Notes: generated by a model from the letters alone, not told the origin. Shown: positions 25,605 through 35,815, numbered from the stretch's first letter. The stretch: DNA of 64,000 bases from Couchioplanes caeruleus (GCF_023499255.1 NZ_CP092183.1:5266501-5330500), one strand, 5' to 3'. Translations and numbers: made by a program.

Positions 25605-28565
25605 ATGTCGAAGTGGACTGTCGCGCTCCTCCTGCTGGCCGGCCTGGCCACTCCCGCAACTCCCGCCGGCGCGCACGCGGCTGCGGCCGTACCCGTCTAT
25701 CCGGCCGTCGGGCCGACCACCCACCTCCTGGACCACGCCGCGCTGCTCGATGACGTCGCCGAACCCGCGTGGTACGAGGCGAACATCCCGTTCGTGGACC
25801 TGCCCGACCGCGACATCCAGCAGACGTACTACTACCGCTGGCGCACCTACAAGGAAGCGCTGAAGTACACCGGCCCGAAGGACGGCTGGATCGTCTCGGA
25901 ATTCCTCGGCCCGGTCGGCTACTCCGCCCCGTACGGGGGCATCGACGCCGCCGCCGGCCACCACGTCTACGAGGGACGCTGGCTGCGGGACCGCCGCTAC
26001 ACCGACGACTACCTCGACTACTGGCTCAACGGCTCCGGCGCCGGCCCCAAGCCCGCCACCGACCAGCTCAACGACAACGCGACCGACTGGGCCCACCAGT
26101 ACTCGTTCTGGGCGGTGGACGCGGCCGTGGCGAGGGCCCGGGTGACCGGCGACTGGCGGTTCGTGCTCGACCGGATGCCGCAGCTGGAACGGCAGTACGC
26201 CCGCTGGAAGGACACCAACTTCGACACCGCCACCGGGCTCTACTGGCAGACGCCGGTGTGGGACGCGATGGAGTACACGGCGAGCTCGTACCAGAGCGAC
26301 GACCCGTACCACGGCGGCGACGGCTACCGACCGACCCTCAACGCCTACCAGTACGGCGACGCCCGCGCGCTGGCCCTGCTCGCCCGGATGGCCGGCGACC
26401 CGGCCAAGGCGGCGCGTTACGAGCGCGAGGCCAGGAACCTGCGCACTGCCACCGAGAAGTACCTGTGGGACCCGCGTACATCGTTCTACAAGCACGTCAT
26501 GCGCGACGGCAACCCGCAGCGCACGCCGATCGCCGACCGGGAACAGATCGGGTACATCCCCTGGTACTTCCACATGGCCCCGGCCGCCAACGCCGCCGCC
26601 TGGGCGCAGCTGACCGACCCGCAGGGCTTCGCGGCGCCGTACGGGCCGACCACCACCGAGCGGCGCAGCCCCTGGTTCATGCACGACGCGCTCGCCGGAT
26701 GCTGCCGCTGGGACGGGCCGAGCTGGCCGTTCGCCACCAGCCAGACGCTCACCGCCCTCGCGAACCAGCTCATCGACTACCCGGCACAGTCCTACGTGGA
26801 CCGCGACGACTACTACAACCTGCTGCGCGGGTACGCCCTCACCCAGCGCAAGGACGGCAAGCCGTACGTGGCCGAGGCGCACCACCCCGACGAGGACCGC
26901 TGGATCTACGACGGCCGCAACCACAGCGAGGACTACAACCACTCCACGTTCACCGACAACGTGCTCTCCGGGCTGCTCGGCGTCCGCCCCCAGGCCGGGG
27001 ACACGCTGCGCCTCGCCCCGCTCGTGCCCGCCGGATGGGACCACTTCGCGCTGGAGAACCTGCCGTACCACGGCCGCAACGTGACCGTGGTGTGGGACCG
27101 CGACGGCACCGCGTACGGCCAGGGCCGTGGCCTGCGGGTGTGGGTCGACGGGCGGCTGCGGCACACCCAGGCCTCGCTGTCCCCGGTGACCGTGGCGCTC
27201 ACCGGGCGGCCCTCGGCGGTCACGCTGCCCGAGCTGGTCGACGACGCCGCCAACGTCACCGAGACCGGCCATCCCACGGCGAGCGCCTCCTACACGTGGC
27301 GCGGGGACAAGGCGGTCGACGCGATCGACGGGCAGGACTTCCACCTCGACGTGCCGGCCACGCGCTGGACCACGTACGGCTCCCCCAACGCCCGCGACTG
27401 GCTGCAGGTGGACCTCGGGGCGGCCACCGTGGTCTCCGACGTCCGCATCGTCTTCTACGACGACGGCGGCGGCGTACGCACCCCCCAGTCGTACGCCCTG
27501 CAGTACCAGACCCCCGCGGGCGACTGGCTCGACGTCCCCGGCCAGACCCGCTCCCCCGCCGCGCCGGTCGGCCGCGCGGTGAACCGCGTGCTGATCGACC
27601 CTCCGCTCACCACCGACCGGCTGCGCGTGGTCACCACCCGGGACGACGGCGGGGCGGTCGGCATCACCGCGCTGCAGCTGTGGCGCCGACCCGATCCGCG
27701 CGTGTCCGTGCGGTTCGACGGCCTCGTCGACGGCGCGATCCCGGTCGACGCCGGCAGGACGGTGACGGTGAAGACCCGCGCCACCGGCCGGGCCGACCTG
27801 TCCCTGCAGGTGCCGCGGGGCTGGACGGCGCGCCGGACCGGCCCCGGCACCTGGCAGGTCACCGTGCCGCCGGACGCCGACGTCGCCGCGGGCCTGCCGA
27901 TCCGGGCGCTGGCCACCACCCCCGCCGGCGTCAGCAGCGCGCTCGCGCCCACCCGGTACGTCTTCGACCCGGCGGACTTCCCGCGGACGCTGTGGGACGA
28001 CGACTTCGGCACCGACCGCACCGCGGCGTACCGGCTCGACCGGCCGGTTGCGGCCGAGCAGGCGCCCACGTTCACGGTCACCGGCGGCGCGCTGACGGCG
28101 ACCTCGCCCGGGCGCGCGTTCGGCGTACTCGCCGCGCCCGTCGCCGCCGGCGACAGGGGCACCGCGATCGTGGTGGAACCGCGCTCGTTCTCCGGCGCCT
28201 CGCCGGAGGACAGCCTCTTCCTCGGCCTGGCCGCGGGCGCCGGCGACTACGCGCTGGCCTGGTACAACAACCACTTCGGCACGTCCGGCGCGGACGTCGA
28301 GGTGGCGGGCGGCTCCCGCCCGGAGGCGTCCGGCGGCTGCTGCGCCGACGTCCGCTGGGAGCCGGGCGACCGCTTCGCCGTGATGGTGCGCTCCGGGCAC
28401 CTGAGCACCTGGCGCGAGCACGACGACGCCTGGACACTGCTGCACGACGCACCGGTGGACGCGGCCGTCCCGCCGGCGACGGCCGCGACGTGGGCACCGG
28501 CCGTGGGCCTGCGGCTGGACCCCGGCACGATCAGCCTGGACCGGGTGACCGTGCTCGGGCGCTGA
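25605..28565 (+). CDS. large secreted glycoside hydrolase (MGH1/GH63-like) with F5/8-type C domain
   Basis: The 986-residue protein has a Sec signal (cleavage near residue 24-26, GAHA-AA). The N-terminal half (about 50-510) looks like an (alpha/alpha)6 barrel of the MGH1/GH63-like group, with VSEFLGPVGYSAPYGGIDAA, DNATDWAHQYSFWAVDA, YWQTPVWDAMEYTASSY and CCRWDGPSWPFATSQT, rich in Trp, Asp and Glu. A discoidin/F5-8C-type sugar-binding domain (about 550-690, DWLQVDLGAATVVSDVRIVF) follows. The last 200 residues form a beta-sandwich, perhaps laminin-G-like (about 790-986). The substrate is unknown. Exact GH family assignment is uncertain. Confidence 0.75.
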   Translation: MSKWTVALLLLAGLATPATPAGAHAAAAVPVYPAVGPTTHLLDHAALLDDVAEPAWYEANIPFVDLPDRDIQQTYYYRWRTYKEALKYTGPKDGWIVSEFLGPVGYSAPYGGIDAAAGHHVYEGRWLRDRRYTDDYLDYWLNGSGAGPKPATDQLNDNATDWAHQYSFWAVDAAVARARVTGDWRFVLDRMPQLERQYARWKDTNFDTATGLYWQTPVWDAMEYTASSYQSDDPYHGGDGYRPTLNAYQYGDARALALLARMAGDPAKAARYEREARNLRTATEKYLWDPRTSFYKHVMRDGNPQRTPIADREQIGYIPWYFHMAPAANAAAWAQLTDPQGFAAPYGPTTTERRSPWFMHDALAGCCRWDGPSWPFATSQTLTALANQLIDYPAQSYVDRDDYYNLLRGYALTQRKDGKPYVAEAHHPDEDRWIYDGRNHSEDYNHSTFTDNVLSGLLGVRPQAGDTLRLAPLVPAGWDHFALENLPYHGRNVTVVWDRDGTAYGQGRGLRVWVDGRLRHTQASLSPVTVALTGRPSAVTLPELVDDAANVTETGHPTASASYTWRGDKAVDAIDGQDFHLDVPATRWTTYGSPNARDWLQVDLGAATVVSDVRIVFYDDGGGVRTPQSYALQYQTPAGDWLDVPGQTRSPAAPVGRAVNRVLIDPPLTTDRLRVVTTRDDGGAVGITALQLWRRPDPRVSVRFDGLVDGAIPVDAGRTVTVKTRATGRADLSLQVPRGWTARRTGPGTWQVTVPPDADVAAGLPIRALATTPAGVSSALAPTRYVFDPADFPRTLWDDDFGTDRTAAYRLDRPVAAEQAPTFTVTGGALTATSPGRAFGVLAAPVAAGDRGTAIVVEPRSFSGASPEDSLFLGLAAGAGDYALAWYNNHFGTSGADVEVAGGSRPEASGGCCADVRWEPGDRFAVMVRSGHLSTWREHDDAWTLLHDAPVDAAVPPATAATWAPAVGLRLDPGTISLDRVTVLGR

Positions 28566-28600
28566 AGGTCGTGCCCGGCACCACGCGATCTTCGAGTCAG

Positions 28601-28606
28601 TACAGT
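28601..28606 (+). promoter_or_regulatory. -10 element TACAGT of a likely leaderless nadE mRNA
   Basis: The TANNNT hexamer ends 7 nt before the nadE ATG at 28614, which fits transcription starting at the start codon. Confidence 0.5.
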
Positions 28607-28613
28607 GCGGGGC

Positions 28614-29462
28614 ATGGTCAAGCTACAGCAGGAGATCATCGCCGAGCTCGGCGTCCAGTCCGCCGTCGAGCCGAAGACGGAGATCCGCCGGCGCGTCGAC
28701 TTCCTCAAGGACTACCTGCGGTCGACCCCGGCCCAGGGGTACGTGCTGGGAATCAGCGGCGGCCAGGACAGCACGCTCGCCGGCCGGCTCTGCCAGCTCG
28801 CCGCGGAGGAACTGCGAGCCGACGGACGCGAAGCGACCTTCGTCGCCGTACGGCTGCCGTACGGCGTGCAGGCCGACGAACACGACGCGCAGATCGCCCT
28901 CGAGTTCATCCGGCCCGACCGCTCGGTCGCCGTGAACGTCCGGCCCAGCACGGACACCGTCGGAGCCGAGACCGCGCAGGGCCTGCGCGACCTGCTCGGC
29001 GAGCAGCCCGCCCTGCGCGACTTCGTCCGCGGCAACATCAAGGCCCGTGAACGCATGGTGATCCAGTACGCGATCGCCGGCCAGCTCAACCTGCTCGTCG
29101 CAGGCACCGACCACGCCGCGGAGGCGGTCACGGGCTTCTTCACCAAGTACGGCGACGGCGCGGTCGACATCACCCCGCTGACCGGCCTCACCAAGCGCCA
29201 GGGCGCCGCGCTGCTGCAGGAACTCGGGGCCCCGGCGAGCACCTGGCAGAAGGTCCCGACCGCCGACCTCGAGGACGACCGCCCGGCCCTGCCCGACGAG
29301 GTCGCACTGGGCGTCACCTACCACCAGATCGACGACTACCTGGAGGGCCGCGAGGTCGCCCCCGAGGCGGCGTCGAGAATCGAATCGGCCTTCCTGGCGA
29401 CACGCCACAAGCGCGCCCTGCCGGTCACACCCCACGACACCTGGTGGCAACCGACAGCCTGA
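28614..29462 (+). CDS. nadE: ammonia-dependent NAD+ synthetase
   Basis: The 282-residue protein has the N-type ATP pyrophosphatase P-loop [12 protein letters not shown] (about residue 46) and family segments [53 protein letters not shown] and [17 protein letters not shown]. The length equals that of the E. coli/Bacillus NadE type, without a glutaminase domain, so it uses ammonia. It adenylates and amidates nicotinate adenine dinucleotide to NAD+. It begins at ATG 28614 rather than at the in-frame GTG 9 nt upstream, supported by the TACAGT -10. Confidence 0.93.
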   Translation: MVKLQQEIIAELGVQSAVEPKTEIRRRVDFLKDYLRSTPAQGYVLGISGGQDSTLAGRLCQLAAEELRADGREATFVAVRLPYGVQADEHDAQIALEFIRPDRSVAVNVRPSTDTVGAETAQGLRDLLGEQPALRDFVRGNIKARERMVIQYAIAGQLNLLVAGTDHAAEAVTGFFTKYGDGAVDITPLTGLTKRQGAALLQELGAPASTWQKVPTADLEDDRPALPDEVALGVTYHQIDDYLEGREVAPEAASRIESAFLATRHKRALPVTPHDTWWQPTA

Positions 29463-29627
29463 TCATGACCATGCCAGCCGTCGACCACTACCTGTCAGAC
29501 CGGCCCGCCAGCACCCGACAAATCACCACCGCGAATGTGTCGACCGACCGGCACTCCATCCGCATCAAACTCTCACCCGCTGCTGGAACGTCGCCACCCT
29601 CGTGTACTCATCTGGCACCCCTCTATG

Positions 29628-30744
29628 TCAAGTGGTGATCATGATGGGTGTTCTAGGCTGTGGGTCGGCGGGTCCGGGAAGTGACTTATCCGAAGTGCCG
29701 GCCATGGGGATCAGGTCGGCCGCGCCGGATTGCAGAGTCGCCCCCAGGTGTCCTCCCGGGCCCGTCTCAAGCTGCTTGGTGTCGGCGAGCATCTGCTTGT
29801 AGACGACGTCGGACAGGCGGCGTTTCAAAGCTCGGAGGGCTTCCATCGGGGTTTTGCCGGCGGCGAGTTTGCGCCGGTAGCAGCGGCGGCCTTCGGTGTC
29901 GTGCCGGAGCTGGACGATGGCCATGATGTGCAGGGCTCGGTTGATGCGCCGGTTGCCGGCGCGGGAGAGCCGGTGCCGGTTGTTGTCGCCTGAGGAGGCG
30001 TCGATCGGGGCGGTGCCGTTCCAGGACGCGAAGTGAGCCCGGCGGGAGAAACGGCGGATGTCGCTGATGTCGCCGAGTAGGCGGGCGGCGCCGGACGGGC
30101 CGATGCCGTGCAGTTCTTGCAGGCGGCTGCCGGTGGTGGCGACGAGTTCGGTCAGTTCCTGGTTCGCGATCTTGATCTTCTTGTCGATCGTGACGAGTTC
30201 GTGGATCAGTTGGGAGGCCAGCCAGCGGCGGGTCTTGCCGACGACGTCACGCGGACGCACGGTGTTGAGCAGGGCGCGGGCCTGTTGCGCGGAGAGGAAC
30301 TGCTTGGCCCCACCGGGCACGAGTTCGAGCAGCAGGTGGTGCAAGCGGGAGACGACCTCGGTGCGGGTGCGGCCGAGCTGGTCACGGCGGTCGACCAGAA
30401 GTCGCAACGCGACTGCGGTGTCATCGGCCTGGACCTGCCGCAGATTCGGGGTGCGCAACGCGACGACAGCGACGCTGTGCGCATCGACGGGGTCGGTCTT
30501 ACGGCCCTGGGCGGTGGCGAAGACCCGGGCCCGAGCGGACGGTTTCGCCGGCACGTCCACCACGACTTCGCCGTCGGCTACCAGACGCTGGGCCACATGA
30601 CGGCCGATGCCGCTGCACCCCTCGACGGCCCAGACACGGTCCTTGTGCTTGCGGCCGGCGGCGAGCATGGTGTTCACGGTCGTTGATGATCTCGATAGTG
30701 GCGGAACGCTTGTGCGGGCCCACGCCAATGATGACCTGAGCCAT
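29628..30744 (-). pseudogene. degenerate IS110-family transposase
   Basis: The N-terminus MAQVIIGVGPHKRSATIEI is in one frame; the rest, from TMLAAGRKHKDRVWAVEG to the C-terminus, is in another. The frame shift, with loss of perhaps 15-20 residues relative to family members, falls near 30670-30690. The DEDD RuvC-like domain keeps the Glu (AVEG) and the two Asp (KTDPVDAH), but the first Asp, normally VDPHK, is Gly (GGC at 30718-30720). The C-terminal Transposase_20 domain looks intact (DASSGDNNRHRLSRAGN, ELHGIGPSGAARLLGDI). A catalytic substitution and a frameshift together make it inactive. It sits between nadE and a decayed TetR gene. Confidence 0.88.
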
Positions 30745-30880
30745 CGCGACTCCCTGTTCCTCGCTGCGACAACCATTGTCGGCGAGGAGGGCACCGCCAC
30801 TTGGAGCTGGGCATGCCCCTCTTGAGCCTCTCCGCGCCGCGGTGACCGGCGAGGCGCACGCCAGATGAGAGCCACACCAA
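30745..30880 (-). mobile_element. putative left (leader) end of the IS110-type element
   Basis: In this family the non-coding segment before the transposase start holds the element end and encodes the bridge RNA that pairs with donor and target DNA. The 42-bp segment 30824-30865 recurs at 44200-44241 with about 40 of 42 identical bases and weaker similarity beyond. The exact element boundary cannot be fixed from one copy. Confidence 0.4.
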
Positions 30881-31101
30881 ACTACGGCGGTGGGCAGCCG
30901 ACAAGAGAGCGACTCCACCGGTCACCTCGACCATGCCTGGCCTGGCAGCGGTCGTGCCACCAGTAGATAAGTAGCCGATGACAGTGCACCTCACCGATTA
31001 CTGATGAACGAGGACTGGATGACGCTGGTGTCCCGAATATGGTGGTACGCGTGGTGGAAGTTGTCGCGGGGGCAGGGTTCATTCGTCGCAGCAGATTCCG
31101 C
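30881..31101. other. non-coding stretch beside the IS end
   Basis: About 220 bp, noticeably less GC-rich than the surroundings, without a convincing ORF or hairpin. It separates the IS remnant from the TetR pseudogene. Confidence 0.4.
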
Positions 31102-31663
31102 TCACCAGTCGGCTGGACTGTCGAGAAGGTCTTCGACTGCGGCCATGAGAAGCATGCGGTCGTGTTCCGACGGCGCCATCACCGCTGTCGCTGCGGCGGC
31201 CCAGAAGCCATCGGCCATGAGGCGGGCAGTGGTGAGCCGGAAACGTTCGGCCGAGGGGAGGTCGTCGGGTAGCGCCAGCCAGGGCTGCAAGCGCTTCACC
31301 CACGCGTCGGTCAATGGTGCGTGGTGGACCGTGTCGAAGTAGACCGCGAAGTCGGCCCGATCGAAAGGCGCCGTGAGTGCGACTCGCGTCTAGGCCCGGA
31401 CGCGTTCGGCGGGAGTGGACTTGAGGAAAATTTGCCCAGTTCGTCAAGCATCAAGCGCTCCCACTGGTCAGCGGCGTGGTCCACAACGGCCAGCATCAGG
31501 GCTTCCTTCGACCGAAAGTGATACAGAAGGCCTGACTTGGTCAGTCCTACCTGCTTGGCGGTCGCCTCGATGGTGATGGCGCCGTGGCCCCGGAGCCGGA
31601 GAATTTCCGCGCGCCCTCGATGGTGCGGCGCTTGTCCTCACTGACCATGGATCGTTTCACCAT
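31102..31663 (-). pseudogene. TetR-family regulator, decayed by three lesions
   Basis: Joining three frames restores a typical TetR protein of about 185 residues: MVKRSMVSEDKRRTIEGAR, then EILRLRGHGAITIEATAKQV and GLTKSGLLYHFRSKEALM (the helix-turn-helix), then a ligand domain ending EHDRMLLMAAVEDLLDSP. A missing G near 31607 breaks the frame before the helix-turn-helix. A second frameshift lies at about 31405-31430. A TAG replaces the expected Tyr codon at 31390-31392. Multiple independent lesions argue for real decay rather than a sequencing error. It lies just downstream of an intact TetR gene of different sequence. Confidence 0.8.
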
Positions 31664-31739
31664 CCTGTCGATATGGTCGGTGATTACATCTGGGCTCGTA
31701 CGGGGGATGACCGCGAGTGTGGAGCAGCCGGGCGCGAGC

Positions 31740-32366
31740 TCATCTCAACTGATCATCATTGCCGGCCGGGTGGGGCTCGGCGAGTTCGAGGAGGCCTGCT
31801 CGGGCGAGGGCGACCTCGTCGTCGTTGATGTAGCTGCCCTGGGCGATGGCTGCAGCGACTCCTTCGGCACCGAACTGCACGAGCAGGGTCCGCTGCGGCG
31901 AGAGGCCGTCGCGAGAGAAGGTAGTGCGCCACCAATCGGCGTCCGCGCGCAGCAGATCGGCGACCTCGCTGATCGTGTCCACGCCGATCCAGGCCGAGGG
32001 GGTGAAGGCGAGGACGGCTTCCTTGCTGCTGCCACACAGGGCGCGGACGTACCCGCGCAGAACTTTGCCCGCCCGGTTCTCGGCGAGGTCGACATGATGC
32101 ATCACCTCATCGCGGAAGCGGCCGAGCGCCGCCTCCACCACGGTGACGATGAGGGTCTCGCGGGAGGCGAAGTGATACATCAGAGCGCCTTTGGAGACCT
32201 TCGCCCGAGCGGCGACGTCGGCAAGGCTGAAGCCCGTCCCGCGCTCGCGCAGCAGATGCTCGGTGGCCTCGATCAAAGCGCCGCGCGTGCGTTCGCGGTC
32301 GCGGGTGGCCAGCTGCGCCTTTGCGGGCGTTCGCTTGGCACCGGTTGATCGGCCGCTGGAGGTCAT
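31740..32366 (-). CDS. TetR-family transcriptional regulator
   Basis: The 208-residue protein has an Arg/Lys-rich N-terminus, a helix-turn-helix (GTGFSLADVAARAKVSKGALMYHFASRETLI, about residues 47-77) and a C-terminal ligand domain. Its ATG overlaps the stop of the MFS gene by 4 nt (ATGA), and ribosome site GGAAAGGA precedes it. It is therefore co-transcribed with the exporter and very probably represses their common promoter, releasing it when an exported compound binds. The dyad at 33941-33966 is its likely operator. Confidence 0.88.
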   Translation of the reverse strand: MTSSGRSTGAKRTPAKAQLATRDRERTRGALIEATEHLLRERGTGFSLADVAARAKVSKGALMYHFASRETLIVTVVEAALGRFRDEVMHHVDLAENRAGKVLRGYVRALCGSSKEAVLAFTPSAWIGVDTISEVADLLRADADWWRTTFSRDGLSPQRTLLVQFGAEGVAAAIAQGSYINDDEVALARAGLLELAEPHPAGNDDQLR

Positions 32367-33925
32367 GCGGAATCCTTTCCGACCGGGGAGGGGATGGTGC
32401 GCCACGCGGTCACCGCTGCCACCACCAGCAACAGCGCTGCGACCACCGATGTGACCTGCATGGCGTGAGTGAAGGCGTGCCGGGCGGCGTCCATGATTCC
32501 AGCCGCGACGGGCCCCGCACCGTGCAGGGCGGCCGCGGCCCCGGCCAGCGAATCCTCCACCGCGGCGCGCAACTCGCCAGGCAGGCTTTCGGGCAGCTCC
32601 AGCCGCTGCTGGTACAACGCGATCTGCAGCGAGCCGAGCACGGCGATGCCCAAGGCGACGCCGAGCTCGTACGCGGTCTCGGAAACCGACGAGGCAGCTC
32701 CGGACCGCTCCTTCGGCACGGCGCTCACCACTGCGTCGGTGGCCAAGGTCGTCGACAGGCCGGCGCCGAGCCCGCAGACGGCGACAGCCGTGCACAGCAG
32801 GACGTATCCGGACGCGTTCTCGGCGGCCGCCAGCAGTCCCAGCCCGAGGGCGGAGGTGAGCATTCCGACGGCGATCGCACGACCACGCCCCAGCCGGCCG
32901 AGCACGAAACCGGCGACGGCGATCACCGCCATCGAGGCCAGGGTCGCGGGCAGTTCGATCAGACCCGCCTGTAGCGGGCTCAGACCACGCACCAGTTGCA
33001 GGTATTGAGAGAAGAAGAACAGCAGGCCGATGAAGGCGAAGATCGCGATGGTCTCGGCGATCACGGCGCCGGCGAAGGCGGGGACCCGGAAGAGGGAGAC
33101 GTCGACCAAGGGCTGGGTCAGGCGCCGCTGACGGCGTACGAACGCGATGCCAGCGATCAGCCCCACCAGCGCGCTCGGCGGAACCGATGCGTCGAAACCA
33201 CTGCCGGCGACGTGCTTGATGGCGTACACGATGGGCACGATCGCCAGCACCGACAGCGCCGCCGACGGCAGATCAATGCGGTTTGCCGCCGGGTTGCGCG
33301 ACTCCGGCAGCAGAACAACGCCCGCGATCAGCACGATGAGCATGACCGGGACGTTGAGCAGGAACACCGATCCCCACCAGAAGTTCTCCAGCAGCGCCCC
33401 GCCGCTCAGGGGGCCGATGGCAGCACCGCCGGTGGCGCCCGCGGCCCAGACCGCGATGGCGGTGGCGCGCTGGCGGGGATCGTCGAACAGGTTGCGCAGG
33501 ATCGACAGCGTCGACGGCATGACCATCGCCCCGAAGAAGCCCAGGAAGGCGCGGGCGGCGATCAGCAACTCAGGGTTGGGTGCGAAGGCGCCCACAGCCG
33601 AACTGATGCCGAACCCGACGCTGCCGATCAGCAGCAGGCGTTTCCGCCCGACGCGGTCAGCCACGTTTCCCATGGTCACCAGCAGACCGGCGATCATGAA
33701 CGAGTAGATGTCGCCCATCCACAGGATCTCGGTGCCGCTGGGATCCAGATCGGCCGTCAGGGCGGGGATCGCCAGAGCCAGCACCGTGCCGTCAACGGCC
33801 AGCAGCACCACCGCCGACGTCAGAACGATCAGGGACAACCAGGCACGCAAGCCGGCACGGGCGGGGCCGGCGGTCGCAACGTTCTGCGGGGACCCGGCGT
33901 CGGCCGGCGGAGTCTCGGTCACCAC
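32363..33925 (-). CDS. MFS drug exporter, DHA2 (14-helix, EmrB/QacA) type
   Basis: The 520-residue protein has about 14 membrane helices. Motif A is GNVADRVGRKRLLLIG; motif D1 region VVLLAVDGTVLALAIPAL; motif C-like segment GATGGAAIGPLSGGALLE. Such pumps export cationic or hydrophobic drugs using the proton gradient. The start is GTG at 33923-33925; the upstream region holds a TATACG -10-like hexamer and a TetR-type dyad. It is the first gene of the MFS-TetR operon. Confidence 0.9.
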   Translation of the reverse strand: MVTETPPADAGSPQNVATAGPARAGLRAWLSLIVLTSAVVLLAVDGTVLALAIPALTADLDPSGTEILWMGDIYSFMIAGLLVTMGNVADRVGRKRLLLIGSVGFGISSAVGAFAPNPELLIAARAFLGFFGAMVMPSTLSILRNLFDDPRQRATAIAVWAAGATGGAAIGPLSGGALLENFWWGSVFLLNVPVMLIVLIAGVVLLPESRNPAANRIDLPSAALSVLAIVPIVYAIKHVAGSGFDASVPPSALVGLIAGIAFVRRQRRLTQPLVDVSLFRVPAFAGAVIAETIAIFAFIGLLFFFSQYLQLVRGLSPLQAGLIELPATLASMAVIAVAGFVLGRLGRGRAIAVGMLTSALGLGLLAAAENASGYVLLCTAVAVCGLGAGLSTTLATDAVVSAVPKERSGAASSVSETAYELGVALGIAVLGSLQIALYQQRLELPESLPGELRAAVEDSLAGAAAALHGAGPVAAGIMDAARHAFTHAMQVTSVVAALLLVVAAVTAWRTIPSPVGKDSA

Positions 33926-33940
33926 CCCATCGTATACGCT

Positions 33941-33966
33941 TCGGTCGGTACAACAAACCGATCGGT
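33941..33966. promoter_or_regulatory. TetR-type operator in the MFS promoter
   Basis: TCGGTCGGT (33941-33949) and ACCGATCGG (33957-33965) form an imperfect inverted repeat (7 of 9) with a 7-nt spacer. The right half extends to ACCGATCGGT, itself a 10-bp palindrome. It lies 16 bp upstream of the MFS start, over the expected promoter. The motif ACCGNNCGGT recurs at the DedA promoter. Confidence 0.65.
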
Positions 33967-34177
33967 CAGCTAAGGTGCTGGAGTGATGGCCGAGATCTTG
34001 TGTGGTGATGCTTGCCGGACCGGTCCGGACGCGAGTTCAGGCGTCGGCTACCGCATGCCCGAGGCCTCCCGCACCGCTTGCAGAGCCTGGTTCATCGCTG
34101 GTTTCAGCCGACGCCTCGCTCCCCGGGCGGCGCCTCGCGACCGCGGTCATCACCCAGACAGCGCGAACGGAGATGCC

Positions 34178-35459
34178 ATGAACAGTCCCACCGTACGATC
34201 CGCCGACGTCGTCATCGTCGGCGCGGGCCTCGCGGGCCTCTCCGCCGCGGATCAACTCACCCGAGCAGGACACGACGTCGTCGTGATCGAAGGACGGGAC
34301 CGCGTCGGAGGAAGGGTCCACACGACCGAGGTCGCAGGCGTCTCCGTCGATGCCGGCGCGACCTGGGTGGCCCCAGGGCACACAGCGGTACGCGACCTCG
34401 CCGGTCGGCTCAACTGCGAGTTCGTCCCGCAGTTCCATGAGGGCAAAGGAGTCGGATCATGAGCCGGTTGCAGAAGATGGTCGACGGTCTCCCCGTCTCG
34501 TCTCCCTGGGAGCACCCCCACGCAACACGACTCGACTCAATCTCGTTCGGCGAGTGGCTGGCCTCCAAGCGCGCGCTCACCGACACCCGCAGGTTCATGA
34601 GCATGGTCAGCCTGGTGCACTGGGGCGCCCCCGTCGGGGACGTGTCACTGTTCAACGTCATGCGCTACATCAAGAACCTGGGCGGCATAGAGCACATGCT
34701 CGCCGTCGAGGGCGGCAACCAGCAGGACCGTGTCCTGGGAACCGCCCACACGATGGTCGGGCGACTCGCCGACACGCTCGGATCCCGCGTTCTCCTCGCC
34801 TCCCCGGTGGAGCGCATCACCACAGTCGGCAATCGCGCGACGGTCGAAACCGCCCAGGAGACCATTGCCGCCCGGTACGTCATCGTGACCGCGTCACCGA
34901 CGCACCGCTCCACCATCAAGTTCACACCAGCGCTACCGGAGCAGCACTACGGACTCTCCCGCAGCTGGCGGCTGGGAGCACTCAGCAAAGCCTTCGTCGC
35001 GTACGACCGCCCCTTCTGGCGAAGCCGGGGACTCTCCGGCGAAGCAGTGTCCGATGACGAGACCGTATTCCTCACCTTCGACGTCAGCCCGCCGCAGACG
35101 GCCCCGGCATACTCATGGTGTTCTGCGACGCCCGCGGGTTTGACGCCTACGACGAGAACGAACGCCGCCGCCGCGTCATCCACCACCTCGCCCATTTTTA
35201 CGGAGAGCCCGCGCAGCATGCTGTCGACTACACCGATTTCTCGTGGGGCAACGACGTATTGGCGCCTGGCGGGCCCAACCCAGCACTCGGGCCGAAAGCA
35301 TGGACGACTTTTGGAAAATTCCTGCGGGAGCCGGTCGGTCTCGTGCACTGGGCCGGCACCGAGACAGCCGACGAGACGTCAGGCACCATGAATGGTGCGA
35401 TCCTTTCCGGGCAGCGAGCCGCCACAGAGGTGGCTGCGCGACTGAACACGAACGGATGA
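34178..35459 (+). pseudogene. FAD-dependent amine oxidase, broken by a deletion and a frameshift
   Basis: The N-terminus carries the dinucleotide-binding motif [21 protein letters not shown] and the second motif [14 protein letters not shown] of monoamine oxidases. The frame stops at 34460-34462 after GKGVGS, and the next piece starts in another frame at 34459 ([10 protein letters not shown]); the expected connecting segment of several dozen residues is missing. A second break near 35088-35100, consistent with two extra bases, separates LTFDVSPPQ from GILMVFCDARGFDAY. The final piece carries the FAD-binding end HWAGTETADETSGTMNGAILS. An intact protein would oxidise amines to aldehydes. The ribosome site GGAG before the ATG survives. 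Confidence 0.85.
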
Positions 35460-35598
35460 CCCTTGCCCAGTCCGGCGCCACTACCCCGTAACTGGCAATG
35501 CTCTACCCTTCGCTGATGACGACCGTTCACAAAGCCGAACAGGCAGCCGCCAGCAGCGCTCGCGGAGCCGACATGGGTGACGGGGAACATTCAGGTGG

Positions 35599-35815
35599 TT
35601 AGCGGCTTCGTTCGTCAAGCCAGATGGCGTGGTCGACGTCGACCATCCACGGTGTGACCGGCCGCTGAAAGCGCGTGGTGAGTTCCGCGGCTACCTCGGT
35701 CAGCACATGTCGGGCACGATCGGCATCGATGCCCCTCTCCAACCGGGAGAGCCTTGTGAGCACCATGCGGTCCGGCTTGATGAGGTCATCGTTGCCGCAG
35801 AGCAGCCGCGCGGCA
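35599..35815 (-). pseudogene. C-terminal half of a split conserved actinobacterial protein
   Basis: The minus strand encodes CGNDDLIKPDRMVLTRLS and ends VTPWMVDVDHAIWLDERSR plus TAA. From memory this is the C-terminal half of a widespread actinobacterial protein whose members contain GDDDxxKPDRMV and end near LDHAIW (function unclear, perhaps an HhH-GPD-like fold). No start lies upstream; the reading meets the N-terminal half of the same family head-to-head at about 35815. Confidence 0.65.

Noticed and set aside
25530..28445. 971-residue minus-strand ORF opposite the glycoside hydrolase gene
   Set aside because: It has a Val/Gly/Arg-rich shadow composition with no domain; the plus-strand protein has a signal peptide and recognisable modules.
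30660..30744. Programmed frameshifting in the IS110 transposase
   Set aside because: IS110 enzymes are made from one frame, and the first catalytic Asp is also lost, so decay explains both changes.
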